A stretch of DNA of 64,000 nt from NCBI GenBank assembly GCA_024364735.1, contig JAGFNQ010000857.1, positions 552,608 to 616,607 of the forward strand. Direction: 5' to 3'. A model generated the notes under the pieces. It was not told the origin of the DNA. It ran no database searches and saw only the letters and a list, made by a program, of their open reading frames with translations. Made by a program: the position numbers and the translations under genes. Numbering within the stretch: the first letter of the stretch is position 1; every line of letters starts with the position of its first letter. Positions 20,672 to 33,275 of this stretch are shown piece by piece. Origin of the DNA: Boesenbergia rotunda (Eukaryota > Streptophyta > Magnoliopsida > Zingiberales > Zingiberaceae).

Positions 20672-21980
20672 CAATTGAATCTTAAACTTTATCCTCAGTC
20701 CCTATATCAGAAAAAGTTCATTCCCACTCCCTACATGCAAAGTTTCATTTACTTCAGCTCCCTAATAAATATTACTTTACCTAATTGCCCTTATTATTTT
20801 TAGGTAAAAAAGTCCAAAATGAGATATAGTTCCTCCTAAATTCAGTACCACATAATTAAAATCTAGTATATTTCCTATCAAATTAAGTATCATACATTTT
20901 ATACGTATAAAAAGTTCAGGAAGAAGTATAATTCTTGGGAAAATTTTCATAAACTCCCCATCTTCAAATTCATCTTTGCATGCAATCCCAACTCAAGTTT
21001 TTCTTTGCATGCAGTCCCTGATGGGATTGACAAGAAAGTTTGGTGAGTATTATTTGAAGAAAGTTGAGTATAAAAGTTAGAAATTTGACTATGTAAGGTT
21101 GCATCTACCACATCAAAAAACTGTATACTCAATTTTCACTCTTTTATACTCAAGTTTCACTCTTTTATACTCAATTTTCACCGATGTATACTCATTTTTC
21201 ACTCTTTTATACTCAATCCATTAGGGAGAGAATGCAAAGAAAATCTCAAATGGGGAGTGCATAGAAAGATCAAATGGGCATTGAGGAGTTTTCTATAATT
21301 TACCGATAATTCTTCCTAAATTCAGTATATTTCAATTAGAATTTAGTATACGTTCTATCAAATTGAGCACAATTATTTTTCCACCGAGCTAATTGATTAG
21401 GAGATCATACCTAATTGCTCTTATTATTTTTAAGTACAAAAAATCCAAAATAAGGTATAGTTCCTCCTAAATTTAGTATCATATAATTAAAATCTAGTAT
21501 ATTTTCTATCAAATTAAGTACCATACTTTTTCTATCAAATTAAGTATCATACTTTTTATACATATAAAAAGTACCACACTTTTTATATATATAAAAAGTC
21601 CCAAAATAAGTATAATTCTTCCTAAATTCAGTATATTTCAATTAGAATTTAGTATATGTTCTATCAAATTGAGCACAATTCTTTTTCTACCAGACCAAAT
21701 TGATTAGGAGTTTATACCAATTGATTAGCTTAGGATGAATTGAGTAGGTCATACTCAATTTGATATAAAATATACTGAATTTTAGTTAAATGATGCTGAA
21801 TTTAAAAAAAAATTATACTTGATTTTAGACTTTTTATACCTAAAAAATGGAGGAGTAATTCGGTAAATCTGTAGTTGAAACACATAAAACATTGCATGTA
21901 GGGAGTAGAAACAAATTTTTTCTGACGCAGAGACTGAGGAGATAGTTAAGTTTGCATGCAGGGAGTTTAGGATAATTTTC
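20672..21980. mobile_element. Decayed inverted-repeat element hosting a MULE-MITE
   Basis: The arm around 20680-20905 (cctcagtccctatatcagaaaaag, ccctacatgcaaag) is echoed in reverse complement at 21745-21980 (catgtagggagtag, ctgacgcagagactgagg). The interior is AT-rich with repeated aattcagtat/aaattgag motifs and has no gene. Outer borders and target-site duplication are not resolved. Confidence 0.55.
20937..21305. mobile_element. 369-bp MULE-type MITE with perfect 9-bp target-site duplication
   Basis: The 9-mer ataattctt occurs at 20928-20936 and again at 21306-21314. The ends are imperfect inverted repeats (gggaaaattttcataaactcc against cggtaaattatagaaaactcc), and the arms share further ctttgcatgcaatccc-type blocks. 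The middle is a run of tatactcaattttcactctt repeats. It has no coding capacity. The 9-bp duplication points to Mutator-type mobilisation. Confidence 0.85.
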
Positions 21981-22097
21981 CCGTGTATTTAGAATTTATA
22001 TTTAAGAAAATATTTATTTAAAAAAAATGAATCGAGGCGCTCGTCGGACGAAGGCGTCATGCATGCACGCATTCTATCATCCTTTTATCCTTTATAA

Positions 22098-22765
22098 GAG
22101 CAACTGTGGGCGACATCCAACATGGACCATCCAATGCGATCAAAGTCTGATTTTTTTCTCTCTCTCATTTGCATGTAATAACTCTTTTCTCTCTCCTTTA
22201 ATTGCATACACTTTGATGTTGGTTTCTATAAATCAACGCCAAATTGGTGTCAGCACCACTAAATCAATACCATTTATGTTGATGTTGATTTTTACAAAGA
22301 AATACTATGATAATGATTTCTACAAATCATCACCACCTCTAAAAATCAGCACCAAGGTGGTGCCAATTTGTAAAAATCAGCACCAAGATGGTTTTAGTTC
22401 CAGTACCACCTTGGTGCTGGGTATTAAAAATAACACTATATTAGTACTAGTTTCTACAAATCAACATTAACATAGTATCGATTTGTAGAAATCAGCACCA
22501 AAGGTTGGTCCTACCTTTGGTACTGGTTTGTTGAAACCAATAGAAACTAGTATCAAGGTGATGCTGATTTGTAGAAATCAATATCATGTTGGTGCTATTT
22601 TTTACAAACTAGTATTATTTTGATACTAATTTGTATAAATCGACATCATCTTGCATACAATCAAAGGAAAGAGAAGATAGTTATTATATATAGATGAGAG
22701 AGAAATTAAAAAATAGATTTTGACAATGTCAAATCATCTACAATCGATGTTGCCGACAACTATTC
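22098..22765. mobile_element. Inverted-repeat element built on a palindromic AATCAGCACCAA array
   Basis: The left end (gagcaactgtgggcgacatc, then a C/T-rich tract and ttgcatac) is mirrored at the right end (gaatagttgtcggcaacatc in reverse complement), giving ~115-bp imperfect TIRs. Between them lie roughly a dozen degenerate ~30-bp units of tttgtagaaatcagcaccaaggtggtgct type, many palindromic. No target-site duplication was found. The ORF at 22027-22470 only reads the array. Confidence 0.7.
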
Positions 22766-22782
22766 ACGTAAAAGTGTGCAAG

Positions 22783-22785
<3 letters not shown>

Positions 22786-22814
<29 letters not shown>
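22786..22814. repeat. (TA)n microsatellite
   Basis: About 14 uninterrupted ta units. Confidence 0.9.
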
Positions 22815-22816
<2 letters not shown>

Positions 22817-23372
22817 TATGCACCCTGACATTGTGCGTGATCGGGGTCCTAGATCAATTCCAAATACCTTGATCGAATCCAGGTGCTTGGATCTAATCCA
22901 AGCGCCTAGATGGTTAAATAATATTTTTTTAGCTTCGGAGTGTAAGCTAGTAAAATTTTACCTCTAGGGTTCAGGCTTTTGCGAGTTGAATTATAGTGTT
23001 CAAGATAAAAAAAATTTAGATGTTCACGGAATATAATTAATGTATTTAGAAGTTTATTTTTAAGAAAATACTAATTTTAAAAAATAAATAAATCGGAGCT
23101 TCCGGATAGAATCCGATCACTTAGATGGTTAAACAATGTTTTTTTTTAAATTTTTTTTTAGCTCGGGTTTAAGTCAATAAGATTTTAACTCTAGGATTCA
23201 GGCTTCCCGGGTTAGATTATAGTGTTAAGATAAAAAAAATTAAACGAAAAAATTTAGATGCTCATGTGATATAGTAAATATATTTAGAGTTTATATTTAA
23301 AAAAATATTGATTTTAAAAAAATTGAATCGGGGTACTTGGATAGAATCTAAGCGCCTCGACGGAGGCATCAT
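22815..23372. repeat. Dispersed repeat family, copies 2 and 3 in tandem
   Basis: Two ~250-300-bp units each contain gcctagatggttaaa, ctag-attcaggct, ttatagtgttaagat and gatgctca, in the same order as copy 1 at 20335-20660. Both end near aatcgg.gc/t..ggatagaatc. Confidence 0.65.
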
Positions 23373-24338
23373 ATAGTCTATCAACCTTCTACATATATAA
23401 AACATTTTCACGGAATCAATTTTTATAATTTCAAAATATGTATTATATTCTTGTTATACCTTTCTTTTCTTTCCACATTTAAATTTTTATTTTATCAATT
23501 TAAAATATATTGTTCTTAATTTAAGTTGTCCAATTTAGATATGATGATATTGATATATTAAGAAGCTTGAAAGGAGTATACTGATATTATTTTAGATTTA
23601 AAATAATTTAAAATTTTCTATATCTGTATAATTTCGGACTTGAATTAAAATTAATATACTCTTGTAAATCTCCTTAGTGCATCAATGCCATGAGACATGA
23701 ATTTAGTAACATAACGAAAATAGTAAAATTTGAAATTTAAACAATGTTTGATAAAATTTATTTCTTTATACATAGAAAAATATAGAAACGTCACCTTAAA
23801 GACCCCCTACTAATGGCCTCATTTTGAAGGAAAGATGTTCAACGGGAACACCAAACACACGTATTAAGTCCATGATTGAAAACATTCCGGCAATGAAATT
23901 TTGGGAATCAAACTCATCCAATTTGAATACAATACTATATATTTACCATCTCTGCGAAATCCTTAGAGCAATTTGTTTATTATAAGTTTAGGCCCACGCT
24001 ATTTACTAACTAACGTCATCAATAAATTCCTAAGACTCGTTTAATTAGAAAAATATTAAATTTTTTAATTTTTAAAAATCTTTTAGTCAATTTGTCTGAA
24101 ACTATACAATGAAACTAAAAAAATTTAAATTATTTCAAACCAAAAGCAATATAATCTTACAATTCTCCTTAATATATTCACCCTTTCATATTTGAATTCA
24201 ATCTTGTAATTGACTAATTGAGAACGATTGAGAAAAATTTAAATGTCGAAAGAAAGAAAGTGTATAACAGAAATATTATACGTGTTTTTAAAATTATGAA
24301 AAATTAAGCACGAGAAATACGAATAAAATTTCCGTAAA
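23373..24338. other. Gene-free AT-rich DNA
   Basis: No gene, repeat or element border recognised. Confidence 0.5.
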
Positions 24339-24788
24339 ATGCTGTTTTTTTTCCCTCCCTCGCCAGTAGAAGCTGTAAGATTCCGTTTCCGTGGCGGTCG
24401 GCCGATGGAATCTGACGTTTTCATCGGGCATTCACTGCCCATGGTACCTTCGATTCCTTTCCAGAAAAGCGCCCCGCCCCACTTCGCTAACAAGGCGAGC
24501 GCAGTTGGGCGGTGCTCCGCCCAAAGCCGCTGGCCTTCTGCGCTGAGGCAGGAGCTGCCGCCTCCGCTGGATCAACGTAACTACTATTCCTCCGCCCCGG
24601 CCCCAAGCGCGACAGCTTCACGATCAACCTCCAGAGCCACTTCCGCAGCAAGTACGCGTGCCATGCAACGCCCAGATTTGATTTTTGATTTGATCGAAAA
24701 GAAGCAAGTTTACTTCTCATCGTACGACGAATTATTGCGGCAGGTGGGCTCTAATTGCGGCGGGATTACCGGGAAGAATGGTCAATGA
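24339..24788 (+). other. GC-rich open reading segment, unrecognised
   Basis: A 149-codon ORF overlies a local GC-rich island (about 24380-24680) that contrasts with the AT-rich flanks, like a plant first exon. I do not recognise the product. Another frame over 24590-24680 reads a plausible but unassigned segment (GPKRDSFTINLQSHFRSKYA), so the coding frame is uncertain. It may be an exon of an unlisted gene, a captured fragment or chance. Confidence 0.25.
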
Positions 24789-25560
24789 AATTTAAAAAAA
24801 AAACTAATGGAACACCACAACCGAAGCTGATGAGTAATTGATCCGGCTACGCGCCATCGATCGACTCACCGGCTTCGGACTCCTGCAGTAAAATGAACTG
24901 TCTGTTTTCCCTCACCTCTATCGTTCTTTTCTTTTATTTTTTCTACCAGTTTGGCCTCTGATTAGTGATAACCTAAATGCTGCTTCTTATCATATATAAT
25001 ATCATAGTTCCGGTTGGATACGATTTTGCAAAGTAAAATTTTGATATCATCGATCGTTGAAAATCAAATTTGACTTTAAAATCGAAATCTACGTTTCACG
25101 TAGATAAATCTGAACTATTTATTTACTCAAAATCGATTAAGAGTGAATGAGAAATTATTTATTCAAGATACGCTCAAATAAACATTAAAGAAAAAGATGT
25201 GATTTTAATCTCACATTGCTAACCGGCAAGAGCTAATGTTTCTTTATATGTGTTCCTGTGCTAATGATGTTAATACAAAAGCACAGAAGGTCTCTACCCT
25301 TGGACGAGCAGGTGCTCGCACATGCAAACCCGCCACCCGCCACGCGCGCGCGCAATGAACGCTTTGTTGGCGCACTTTGCACTTCGCATCGTCGCGAGGA
25401 GCTTTAATTTATGCTCTACGTGGCAATGACGTGTCGTGATTAAATGACGTCGAGTGACATGTCGGTGTGACGTGTCATGATCAGGTAGCGCCACGTGACA
25501 TGTCAGTGACGAGGCAGTGCCTATGTGGCACGTGACTGTGTAGAGAATGATGACTGGATT
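24789..25560. other. Gene-free DNA with short TGACGTGTC-type repeats
   Basis: Around 25415-25535 the motif (a/g)cgtgtc(g/a)tgat or gtgacatgtc recurs about five times, giving a cluster of ACGT-core (bZIP-type) motifs. No gene recognised. Confidence 0.4.
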
Positions 25561-25583
25561 GGACGAACAGATGGTGACTATCG

Positions 25584-25726
25584 AATCAAAGATCTAGACA
25601 GATCGCAAAAAGGTGCGATCTGGAGCGTCGGATCAAAGATCTAGACTGATCGCAGGAAGATGCGATCTGGAGTGTCGGATCAAAGATCTAGACAGATCGC
25701 AGGTAGGTGCGATCTGGAGCGTCGGA
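25584..25726. repeat. 48-bp tandem repeat, three units
   Basis: Units starting at 25584, 25632 and 25679 each read atcaaagatctagac-gatcgca...ggtgcgatctgga, and each contains a small gatcgca/tgcgatc inverted repeat. Confidence 0.88.
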
Positions 25727-26652
25727 TTCGAATCTAACTGTGAAGAGGGAGAATGGATCTGAGGCGTCAGATTAAATGTTTTAATCTGGCGGCTGAGATC
25801 AAGATGGGATCTGAAGAGTTATAACTCTTCAGATCAAGGGACGAGATTAAAAGACCTTTAAAGAGTTATACCCTTTCGTTATGAACGGTCCAGATCTATC
25901 CGAACCAAAGGGTACTTACCTCTTCACTCAATATAAATTGATCCCTCCACTTCATCATTTCATTCATTCAAACATTGCAATCTAAAAGCATTCACACTCA
26001 TCCATCTTCTGCATCGAAAATCCAAAAAGTCTATGAAAAAATTCACCGATTTCGAAATTTGAAGTGCTACTATTCCGAGACGACGTCGTTATATCTTGGA
26101 AACGAATTGCTGCTATCCGTGAGCACTAGTAGCAGAGCAATATCATTTTACGGAGATAGTGTCGAACACTAATCTCGACGTAAACCAATCAGTTTGCTTT
26201 CTCTGAAAGCAACCTCCCGGAAAATCCAACGGTCGTAAATCGACTAAGTCAAATATCGAGAAGATACAAGTCAACAACCAACAGTTTCTTATCAATAGAT
26301 CTGGAAATAAATTGAAACTAGATGAGTCTCTTTAATTCAAAGGGAAATATGTTGCTAATCAAAACCAAACAGTGTTGTTGACTGAAAGATAGGCCTTCAG
26401 GTGTAGAGCATATTCTAACGAAATGACCAATGGGCCTCACTACTAGTTTTGTCAGCTTGGATGAGGGCAGTGCACACTGCTTGTGATAATGATTTGATCA
26501 ATTCATATATTATGGGGTGAATTAGTAAATTCAACTAAATAGCATACATTAAATCGATTCAAACCACCGGTCTAATAACAAATAAACCCGGTTTACCTAA
26601 AGCATCGAGAAGTACCTTGACTTTGAGCTTTGCTTGACCGTTACGGTCACAC
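25727..26652. other. Gene-free DNA, possible LTR remnant
   Basis: A TATA-like caatataaa at about 25928, followed by C/A-rich leader-like sequence, suggests a transcription start of LTR type. No borders, primer site or second LTR were found. The 3' UTR of the minus-strand subtilase should lie at the right end. Confidence 0.3.
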
Positions 26653-29012
26653 CTACAGCGGTTGCACCCACGAAACCACGATTGGACTCCGAACCTGATG
26701 CGCCCCATCCGACCACACCAAGTAGCCGTACTGCCCCTCTCCGTCGCTCGCGGCCGCCGCCGCCGTGGCAGTCACCGTCACGGAGAAGCTCTGTTTCCGC
26801 GCGCCGGCCATGAAAACCAGCTTCCTTGGCCTCACATCAACGGCCAGTCCCTGCGTAGCCGCCACCTCCACCCTCGAACGGTACACCACCGACGCTGCCG
26901 CCCCTACGTTCGTCGCCGTCCGCCTCACCGTCCTGCTCTGGTTCTTCGTGGCAGACACTCCGTCGAAAGCCACGGATATGGACGGGTAGTTGAGGTCCTC
27001 CATGGTCGGCTTCTTGGCAGGGCATGCCACTGGTACATGGGTGATGACCTGTACCGTCCTCGGATCGTAGCCGATGGAGCAGAGGAAAGCAACGTAATCC
27101 TTGTCTGATAGATCGTAGACGAGGCCTGGATCCATGGCCCGACCCAGGTTTAGATGCCCAGCTCCAAAGTCCAACGGCGTCGCTGGCTTCCCAGTTAACT
27201 CGTCCGTCAGAGGACGCCGGAGGTTGTCAGTAATGCTCGCTGTGGTCATCATCGCTGATCGGATCGCCGCAGGGCTCCAGTCGGGATGGGCGGACTTCAG
27301 CAGAGCCGCTGCGCCGCTGACGTGCGGACACGCCATGGAGGTGCCTGAGAGGATGTTGAACTCCGTCCTCCGGCCGTCAGAGTCTAGGCCGGTTGGTCCA
27401 GTTGCTCCACTCCACGCTGCGAGGATGTTCACCCCGGGAGCGATTATGTCTGGCTTGAGGACAGCCGGGGCGATGCCATTGGGACCGCGGCCGGAGAAGG
27501 ACGCCACCACCGGGGCCGGCCTCACGCCCACCACTGTGCCCTTGAACTGGATGGTGGCGGTAGGCGCAGCAGCGGAGACTGCGTAGGTCTTGATGACTTC
27601 GCCCTCGGCGGAGCCGACGGCACAAGCAGGAAGGATATGAGCATCGCCGACGAGACCCTCTCCGTTAGAAGCGCTGTTGGCGAGGATCATCCCAACACCG
27701 CCAGCTTCCTTCACCACGAGTCCCTTCGCCACCCGCGGGCTGCTGCCGCGGTCGCAGATAACGATCTTGCCGGCAACCAACTTGGGGTCTAGGGAGTTTC
27801 CATACAGAGGGAGGCGGAGAGGCCGCTGGATTTGCCTGGGTAGACCAGCGGATACGCAGATCCGTTGAGTGGCTTACCCGAGTAGAGGGAGACGCCAGAG
27901 AGACGTCGGCCGTCGCCGAGCAAAATGTCAGCCGGAAAGTTGCGGTCGATGGTGCCAGCACCAACGGTGGTGAGCCAAGGGGCAAGGTTGGTGACGGACA
28001 TGGAGATCGGACCGTCGTTGCCAGCTGAGGAGGCAACGAAAACGCCACGGAAGACGGCGCCGTACGAACCGATGGCGATAGGATCGAGATAGAAAGGCGA
28101 GGCCATGCCATCTCCACCACCGATGGAGACGGAGATGACGTCCACACCGTCAGCAACAGCGCGATCGAATCCGGCGAGGATGTCGGAATCGAGACATCCG
28201 GAGCCCTTCCAGCAAACCTTGTAGGTAGCCACGCGAGCCTTCGGCGCGACGCCCTTGGCAATGCCTTCAGCGTAGCCACCCATGCTCGCGTCAAAAGCGT
28301 GGCGGCCGGCTGCGGTCGAGGCGGTGTGTGTACCATGGCCATCGGCGTCGCGGGGGGAGCGCGACTCAACCGTTTGGTTGATTCCGGCGCCGCCGCCAAC
28401 GACGAAGGCGGCATCGTGCCCCTTGGAGAAGAATCTGGCTCCGACGAGCTTGCGATTGCAGAGAGACGCCGGAAAACCAGGGCCCGTCTCGCAGGCGCCG
28501 CGCCACCGCGAAGGCACTGGGCCGAGGTTGCGGTCCGAGAAGCTACGACGCTCGGGCCAAACACCGGTGTCAAGCACGCCGACTATGACATCAGATCCGT
28601 AGTCAGAATCAGACCAGAGCCCAACCTGGTTGCGTAGGCCGAGGAACTGCGGCGAGCGGGTGGTGTCCGGGTGGCGAACGCGGTCCTCGAAGACGGCGAG
28701 CACATTTGGGTGTGCCGCGAGAGCGGCGGCGCGGATCTCAGAGAGTGAGGCAGAGAAGCCGTGGAAAACGGTGTCGTAGACATGGAGAAGAGGGAGAGGA
28801 TCGGCGGCGCCACTGGAAAAGGACGCGGATGCGTACCAGTGTGCCAGAGTAGGGAAGACCGAGGGTTTCGCGAGATGGTCGACGCGGAAGATGTAGGTCT
28901 TCTTCCTCGAGGCACCAGAGGCGGCGGCGGTTGCCTCGGCCATCCCCGCCGCCTCGGCCGCCGCCGCCATTAGGGCGAGTATCAGAAGAAGGAAACAAGA
29001 GGGGAAAGCCAT
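26653..29012 (-). CDS. SBT1.6-like subtilisin-type serine protease with a one-base frameshift
   Basis: This encodes a secreted plant subtilase of family S8, intronless as usual for SBT1 genes. It starts at 29012 with a signal peptide (residues 1-~22), then an I9 propeptide (~38-112) and the peptidase domain. Catalytic Asp148 is in VLDTGVWPE, His226 in GHGTHTAST, the oxyanion Asn332 in SSAGNDGP, and Ser in SGTSMACPHVSG (about 27337). A PA insert and an Fn3-like C-terminus ending SWVQPL follow. Similarity to SBT1.6 (SLP2) is high throughout. After residue 407 the frame breaks at 27797-27799: an AAA where the family frame needs four A's gives a premature TAG at 27791-27789, and the rest continues intact in the shifted frame to 26653. 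Everything else looks under selection, so it is either a very recent pseudogene or an assembly error in a short homopolymer. Confidence 0.93.
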
Positions 29013-29077
29013 GGAACAGGTGTTCGATGTGGATCAAAGTGTCGACAGTGGAGTGACCACTCTTCAAGGGTAAATTA

Positions 29078-29089
29078 TTATATATAAAT
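29078..29089 (-). promoter_or_regulatory. TATA box of the subtilase gene
   Basis: Minus-strand ATTTATATATAA lies about 65-75 bases upstream of the ATG at 29012, which would give a short 5' UTR of ~35-45 bases. Confidence 0.65.
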
Positions 29090-29390
29090 GAACAATTCGT
29101 TGTGGGCGTCTTGATGAGGTTTAATAATATATTTGTTTATTTTTTATTTATGAAAAGAATAAATAAAATAGTTTCCCAAGTTATTTTAAGGTTTATTCCT
29201 TGATTTAATAGTGGAATGTAGGTGGAAAAGAGGATGTTTCTTTTAATTTGGGAGGATGGATAAAAAATCGACGAAAGGAAATGTTTCATTGTTTACTTGA
29301 AAACGAGGAAGAATGGATTAGTCATTTTTTCCACTATTTAATTTGGTAGGATGTTTCATTTTTCCGCAAGGAAGAATGGTTTATTTTTTT
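29090..29390. other. Upstream region of the subtilase gene, AT-rich
   Basis: It holds repeated gaatggatta/ggaagaatgg and ttgggaggatg motifs. No gene recognised. Confidence 0.4.
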
Positions 29391-30358
29391 GATATTTTTT
29401 TATTCTTCCAAATCTACATTCCTTAGTCATATTTTTGCCTCAATTATGTGAGCTTATGGGTACCGCACGAAGCAATTGTGTGTCGCGAAGGTGGCACTGC
29501 ACAAGGCTGCCACGTGGGTAGCACCACGCGAGGCATTCACACCTAGTGCAAGTTGGCACTGTGAGAGGCGATCGCGCCTCACAACGGTTGGCTCCATCTG
29601 CACCATAACCTTGGTCGGCCCAATCTCTCATGGTCCGACCACCTCCGCTGGACTGGATTCAATCTCTATGTGTCAGACTTCCTTCACTTCAATGCCTCCG
29701 AATCACTTGACCTGGACCGATCCGAGGCCTACCAATCCTGATGCGTCATGTCTGCCATGGAGAAACTCGAATTGAGGAAATTGAGGCGATTTAGCCTTTT
29801 CAAGGGTGATCTATGGGTTCAAATCATGGTTTACAAAATGATGGCTACGATTCCATTAGTTGTGGAGTGGGCGGGTGTTTTGTTGCACTAGTGTGTGCCT
29901 TGAGAAGCAAGATCACCCTGAGGGCCTCTTTGTCATGTCCAAGTTGGATGACGCGACGGAGACCTTGCTTCCCTAACGGTTGGAGGTGATAAAAAGCAAT
30001 TTTCTCATTTTCAGCGCTGACTAATCTGTCTCGGAATTAATACGGATGAGATAAATCACAGAGGTTACTAGCCCAGATGCTGTGGCTAGCGCGTGAAGAG
30101 GGCGACATACTAATTTTATCAGATTTTGACCTTCAAATCTCAAAATGACAATATCCATATTTTATCCATCCCGTAAGAACTTCTCCCACCGTTAGAGAAA
30201 CTATGCTAACTTATCCGATTGTCCAAAATTTTCTTTCTTTTCGGCAAAGATTATTTTCCTTCCCCTTCTTTTCTTTTCCACTTCCTCTTCCTCTTCCTCT
30301 ATGCCTCCAAGAAAATAGAACATTAGTGTTCAATTGAGTGAAGTACGAGTCAATCTAG
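29391..30358. repeat. Segmental duplication, copy A
   Basis: From gatatttttttattctt through gggtaccgcacgaagcaattgtgtg, agttgtggagtgggcg and caattgagtgaagtacgagt, it matches copy B (31337-33277) block by block. It carries a ~220-bp MITE-like insert (29974-30194) absent from copy B. No intact ORF is shared, so this is probably an old non-coding transposon piece. Confidence 0.85.
29974..30194. mobile_element. MITE-like insertion in copy A
   Basis: Comparison with copy B (around 33085-33108) shows an empty site here. The ends are inverted: taacggttggaggtga against taacggtgggagaagt. The interior matches 18889-19122. The target-site duplication is unclear. Confidence 0.7.
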
Positions 30359-30444
30359 CATTCTATATATAATTATATAGTTAGTTACATGTTCTTTAAT
30401 TTTATCTTCTAGTTTAAAGATTGTTTGTCCCGGGAGAATGGTAT

Positions 30445-31115
30445 AGGATGATTGGTTATCTCTCAAGCACTTATAATTTGATTCTTCGCTACAATAACTT
30501 TTACATGAATTTTTTCTTAAATGAGGCATGCAACCATTAGATGTTAGGCTTCTAGATCGTCAACAGTGAGTGCTTTCTGATTTACTCTGGCAGCAGGTGG
30601 AAACTTTCATGGAGCCGATGATCGTCTCAGGTTCGTTGTTACCTAACTTGGTTAATCATTTTTTTAATTCAAAGATCATTTGATTCAACCAATAGTTGAG
30701 TTTGATTTGTATAGTAGAGGTGAGTAAAAATTCGATTAATCAAACAAACCGATCGAATTTTAAAATTCAATTTGATATAGAATAATTGGCTAACTCTCAA
30801 GCACCTATAATTTGATTCCTCGCTACGGAACTTTTACATGAATTTTTCCTCTAAATGAGGCGCACAATTATTAGATGTTAGCTTCTAGATCGTCCACAAC
30901 GAGTGTTTCCTGATTTACTCTAGCAGCAGGTGGAAACTTTCATGGAGTCGGATCGATCGTCTCAGATTCGTTGTTACCTAACTTGGTTAATCATTTTTTT
31001 TTAATTCAAAGATCGTTTGATTCAACCAATGTTGAGTTTGATTTGTATTAGTAGAGGTAAGTAAAAATTCGGTTAAATCAAACAAACTGATCGAATTTTA
31101 AAATTCAATTTGATT
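30445..31115. repeat. Two tandem SINE-related units (~333 bp each)
   Basis: The block ctctcaagcac.tataatttgattc ... ctgatttactctggcagcaggtggaaactttcatgga ... gttacctaacttggttaatcat occurs from about 30450 and again from about 30782. The middle part resembles the SINE at 44690-44943, including a B-box-like tttgattc. The second unit runs on into repeated aattcgattaaat DNA. Confidence 0.75.
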
Positions 31116-31336
31116 TATTTAGAAATTGAGTTTTGCCCTAAAAATTTGATTAATTCGATTCGATTTCAGTTTTCAAATTTCTTATTTGGTTAAATTAAAT
31201 AGATTAAATTCTATTTTTAAAATTCAAAATTGAATTTAATTAAAAAAACTTAAATTTTTAAATAAATTCAGTTAATTCAGTCAAAACTGAATTAATCGAT
31301 ATTTTACCTCAACTACATGAGCTTTATTTATTTTTT

Positions 31337-33275
31337 GATATTTTTTTATTCTTCTAAATCTACATTCCTTAGTCATATTTTTGCCTCAACTACGTGAGCT
31401 TACGGGTACCACACGAAGCAATTGTGTGTTGCGAAGGTGGCCACGTGGGCACACCGTGTGAGGCATTCGCGCCTTGCGCAAGTTGGCACTGGGAGAGGTG
31501 ATCGCACCTCGCAAGGGTTGGCTCCATCCGCACCGTAACCTTGGTTGGCCTGATGTCGCCCGATATCGGAGATGACATGGATCACCCTTCCAAACACTGG
31601 ACACTCTAGAAGACAACGGATGCATATCCTCGATCAATAAGGTGGATGTTCCTCTGGATGGTCCAACCACTTCTGTCGTGCTAGATTCAATCTCTATATG
31701 TCGGACTTCCTTTGCTTCAAAGCCTCTGATCCTGTCGGCAAGCGAAGAGTGGGCCACCCCGTGATGATTGGCTAGGATCTTGACTGAGGGATGACTGCTG
31801 GGTTGTGACCAGACGCTAGGAGAGACCGCCAACCGGGCTACAGAGACCTTCTGGTCGGATGATGGAGGTGCGGCCGACCGGGTAAATACTGACGGTGAGC
31901 TACCGAGTTTCCCTCAGGTCGTCCGAAGGATCTGCCGAGGATGCCTCCCTTGGTGGGGACAAGGACCGACTGAGCGGAGCTCTGACGAGGGGCTACGAGA
32001 GAATTCTGACCACACCCGAGATTCGACGAATAGTGGATGAAAACTGTTTCTTCCCTTTTCCTATATAACCGATAATGACTGGTTTCCTGCTGCAAAGAAT
32101 CCATCTGCATGCCTCTAACAACTGACAAGAAGGCGGTCGAGCCCATCATAGTATCACGTGCCCTCTGTCCTAACATTATGGTCGCCTGCCTTTCATAATT
32201 GCCTGTCGATTCAGGAGGTTAATGCAGTCGTATTATCCCTAGCGTAAACCTAGAGGTACGACCGCCAACCTTCTATAAATGTTCGCCACCTCAGTGGGTC
32301 CACTTTGTCCTATTGTCTGACAGGGAAGTCTGCTAGTCCTTCACATTTCAAGAGGAACTCGGTGATATCCCTCACGACTCGCGAATGCCTCAGGCTAGAC
32401 CGGCCGCCTAGTCTCAGCCGACCGGATACCCGAGGTCAGCGGGTCGGTCACTCATGGTCCGGCTGCCCAACCGGTATCAGCCCGGCGACTAGTCAGTAAC
32501 GGTATCCCAAGCGCGTTTGGAATCCAGCCCGGCGCCTAGTCGGTAACGACATCCTGTGCACGTTTGGAATCTAGCTTGGTCGACTGGCCGATAACGGCGT
32601 CCCACGTGCGTTCAGAATCCAGCCCGGCTATCCTTATGCCTCAGTCCGCTGACCGGGTATCAACTCAAATCGGCTGACCAACCCCTCGGCCTGACTGACC
32701 CGTCCTTAGATGGCTCCCGCCGACTGCTCCGTTCTGTGGGCTCGCGGGGGATTAAATCTTCCTAAATGCCTCGTCTGGGCGAGCTAGCATCCCCGTCCAG
32801 GTGACCCCGGATCAGCATCCGAATCACTTGAACCAGACCGATCTGAGGCCTACCAAGCCTGGTGCATCATGGTTGTCGTGTAGGAACTTGAATTGAGGCA
32901 ATTGAGGCAATTCGGCCTTGTTGGGGTGAGCTACGGGTTCATGACGTACAAGATGACGGTTATGGTTCCGTCAGTTGTGGAGCGGGCGAGTGGTTGTTGC
33001 GCCGGTGTGTGCCTTGAGGAGCGAGATCATGGTGAGGGCCTCTTTGTCGTGTCCAACTTAGATGACGTAACGGAGATCTTGCTTCCCCAATGGGCGGAGA
33101 AACTATACTAGCTTGTCCTCCGTTATTTTTCTTTCTTTTTTCCTTGTCTTTTCCGCAAAGATTGGTTTTTCTCATTTTTCTCATTTTCGTTCCTCTTCCT
33201 CTTCCCTGCTTTTTTCCCTTAGTCAATTCACACCAGGAAAATAGAACACTAGTGTTCAATTGAGTGAAGTACGAG

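Noticed and set aside
22027..22470. 147-codon ORF
   Set aside because: It runs from a TIR into a degenerate palindromic array, with no protein-like composition.
26662..29067. Long ORFs opposite or overlapping the subtilase gene
   Set aside because: They are GC-rich shadow frames of the SBT1.6-like coding sequence.
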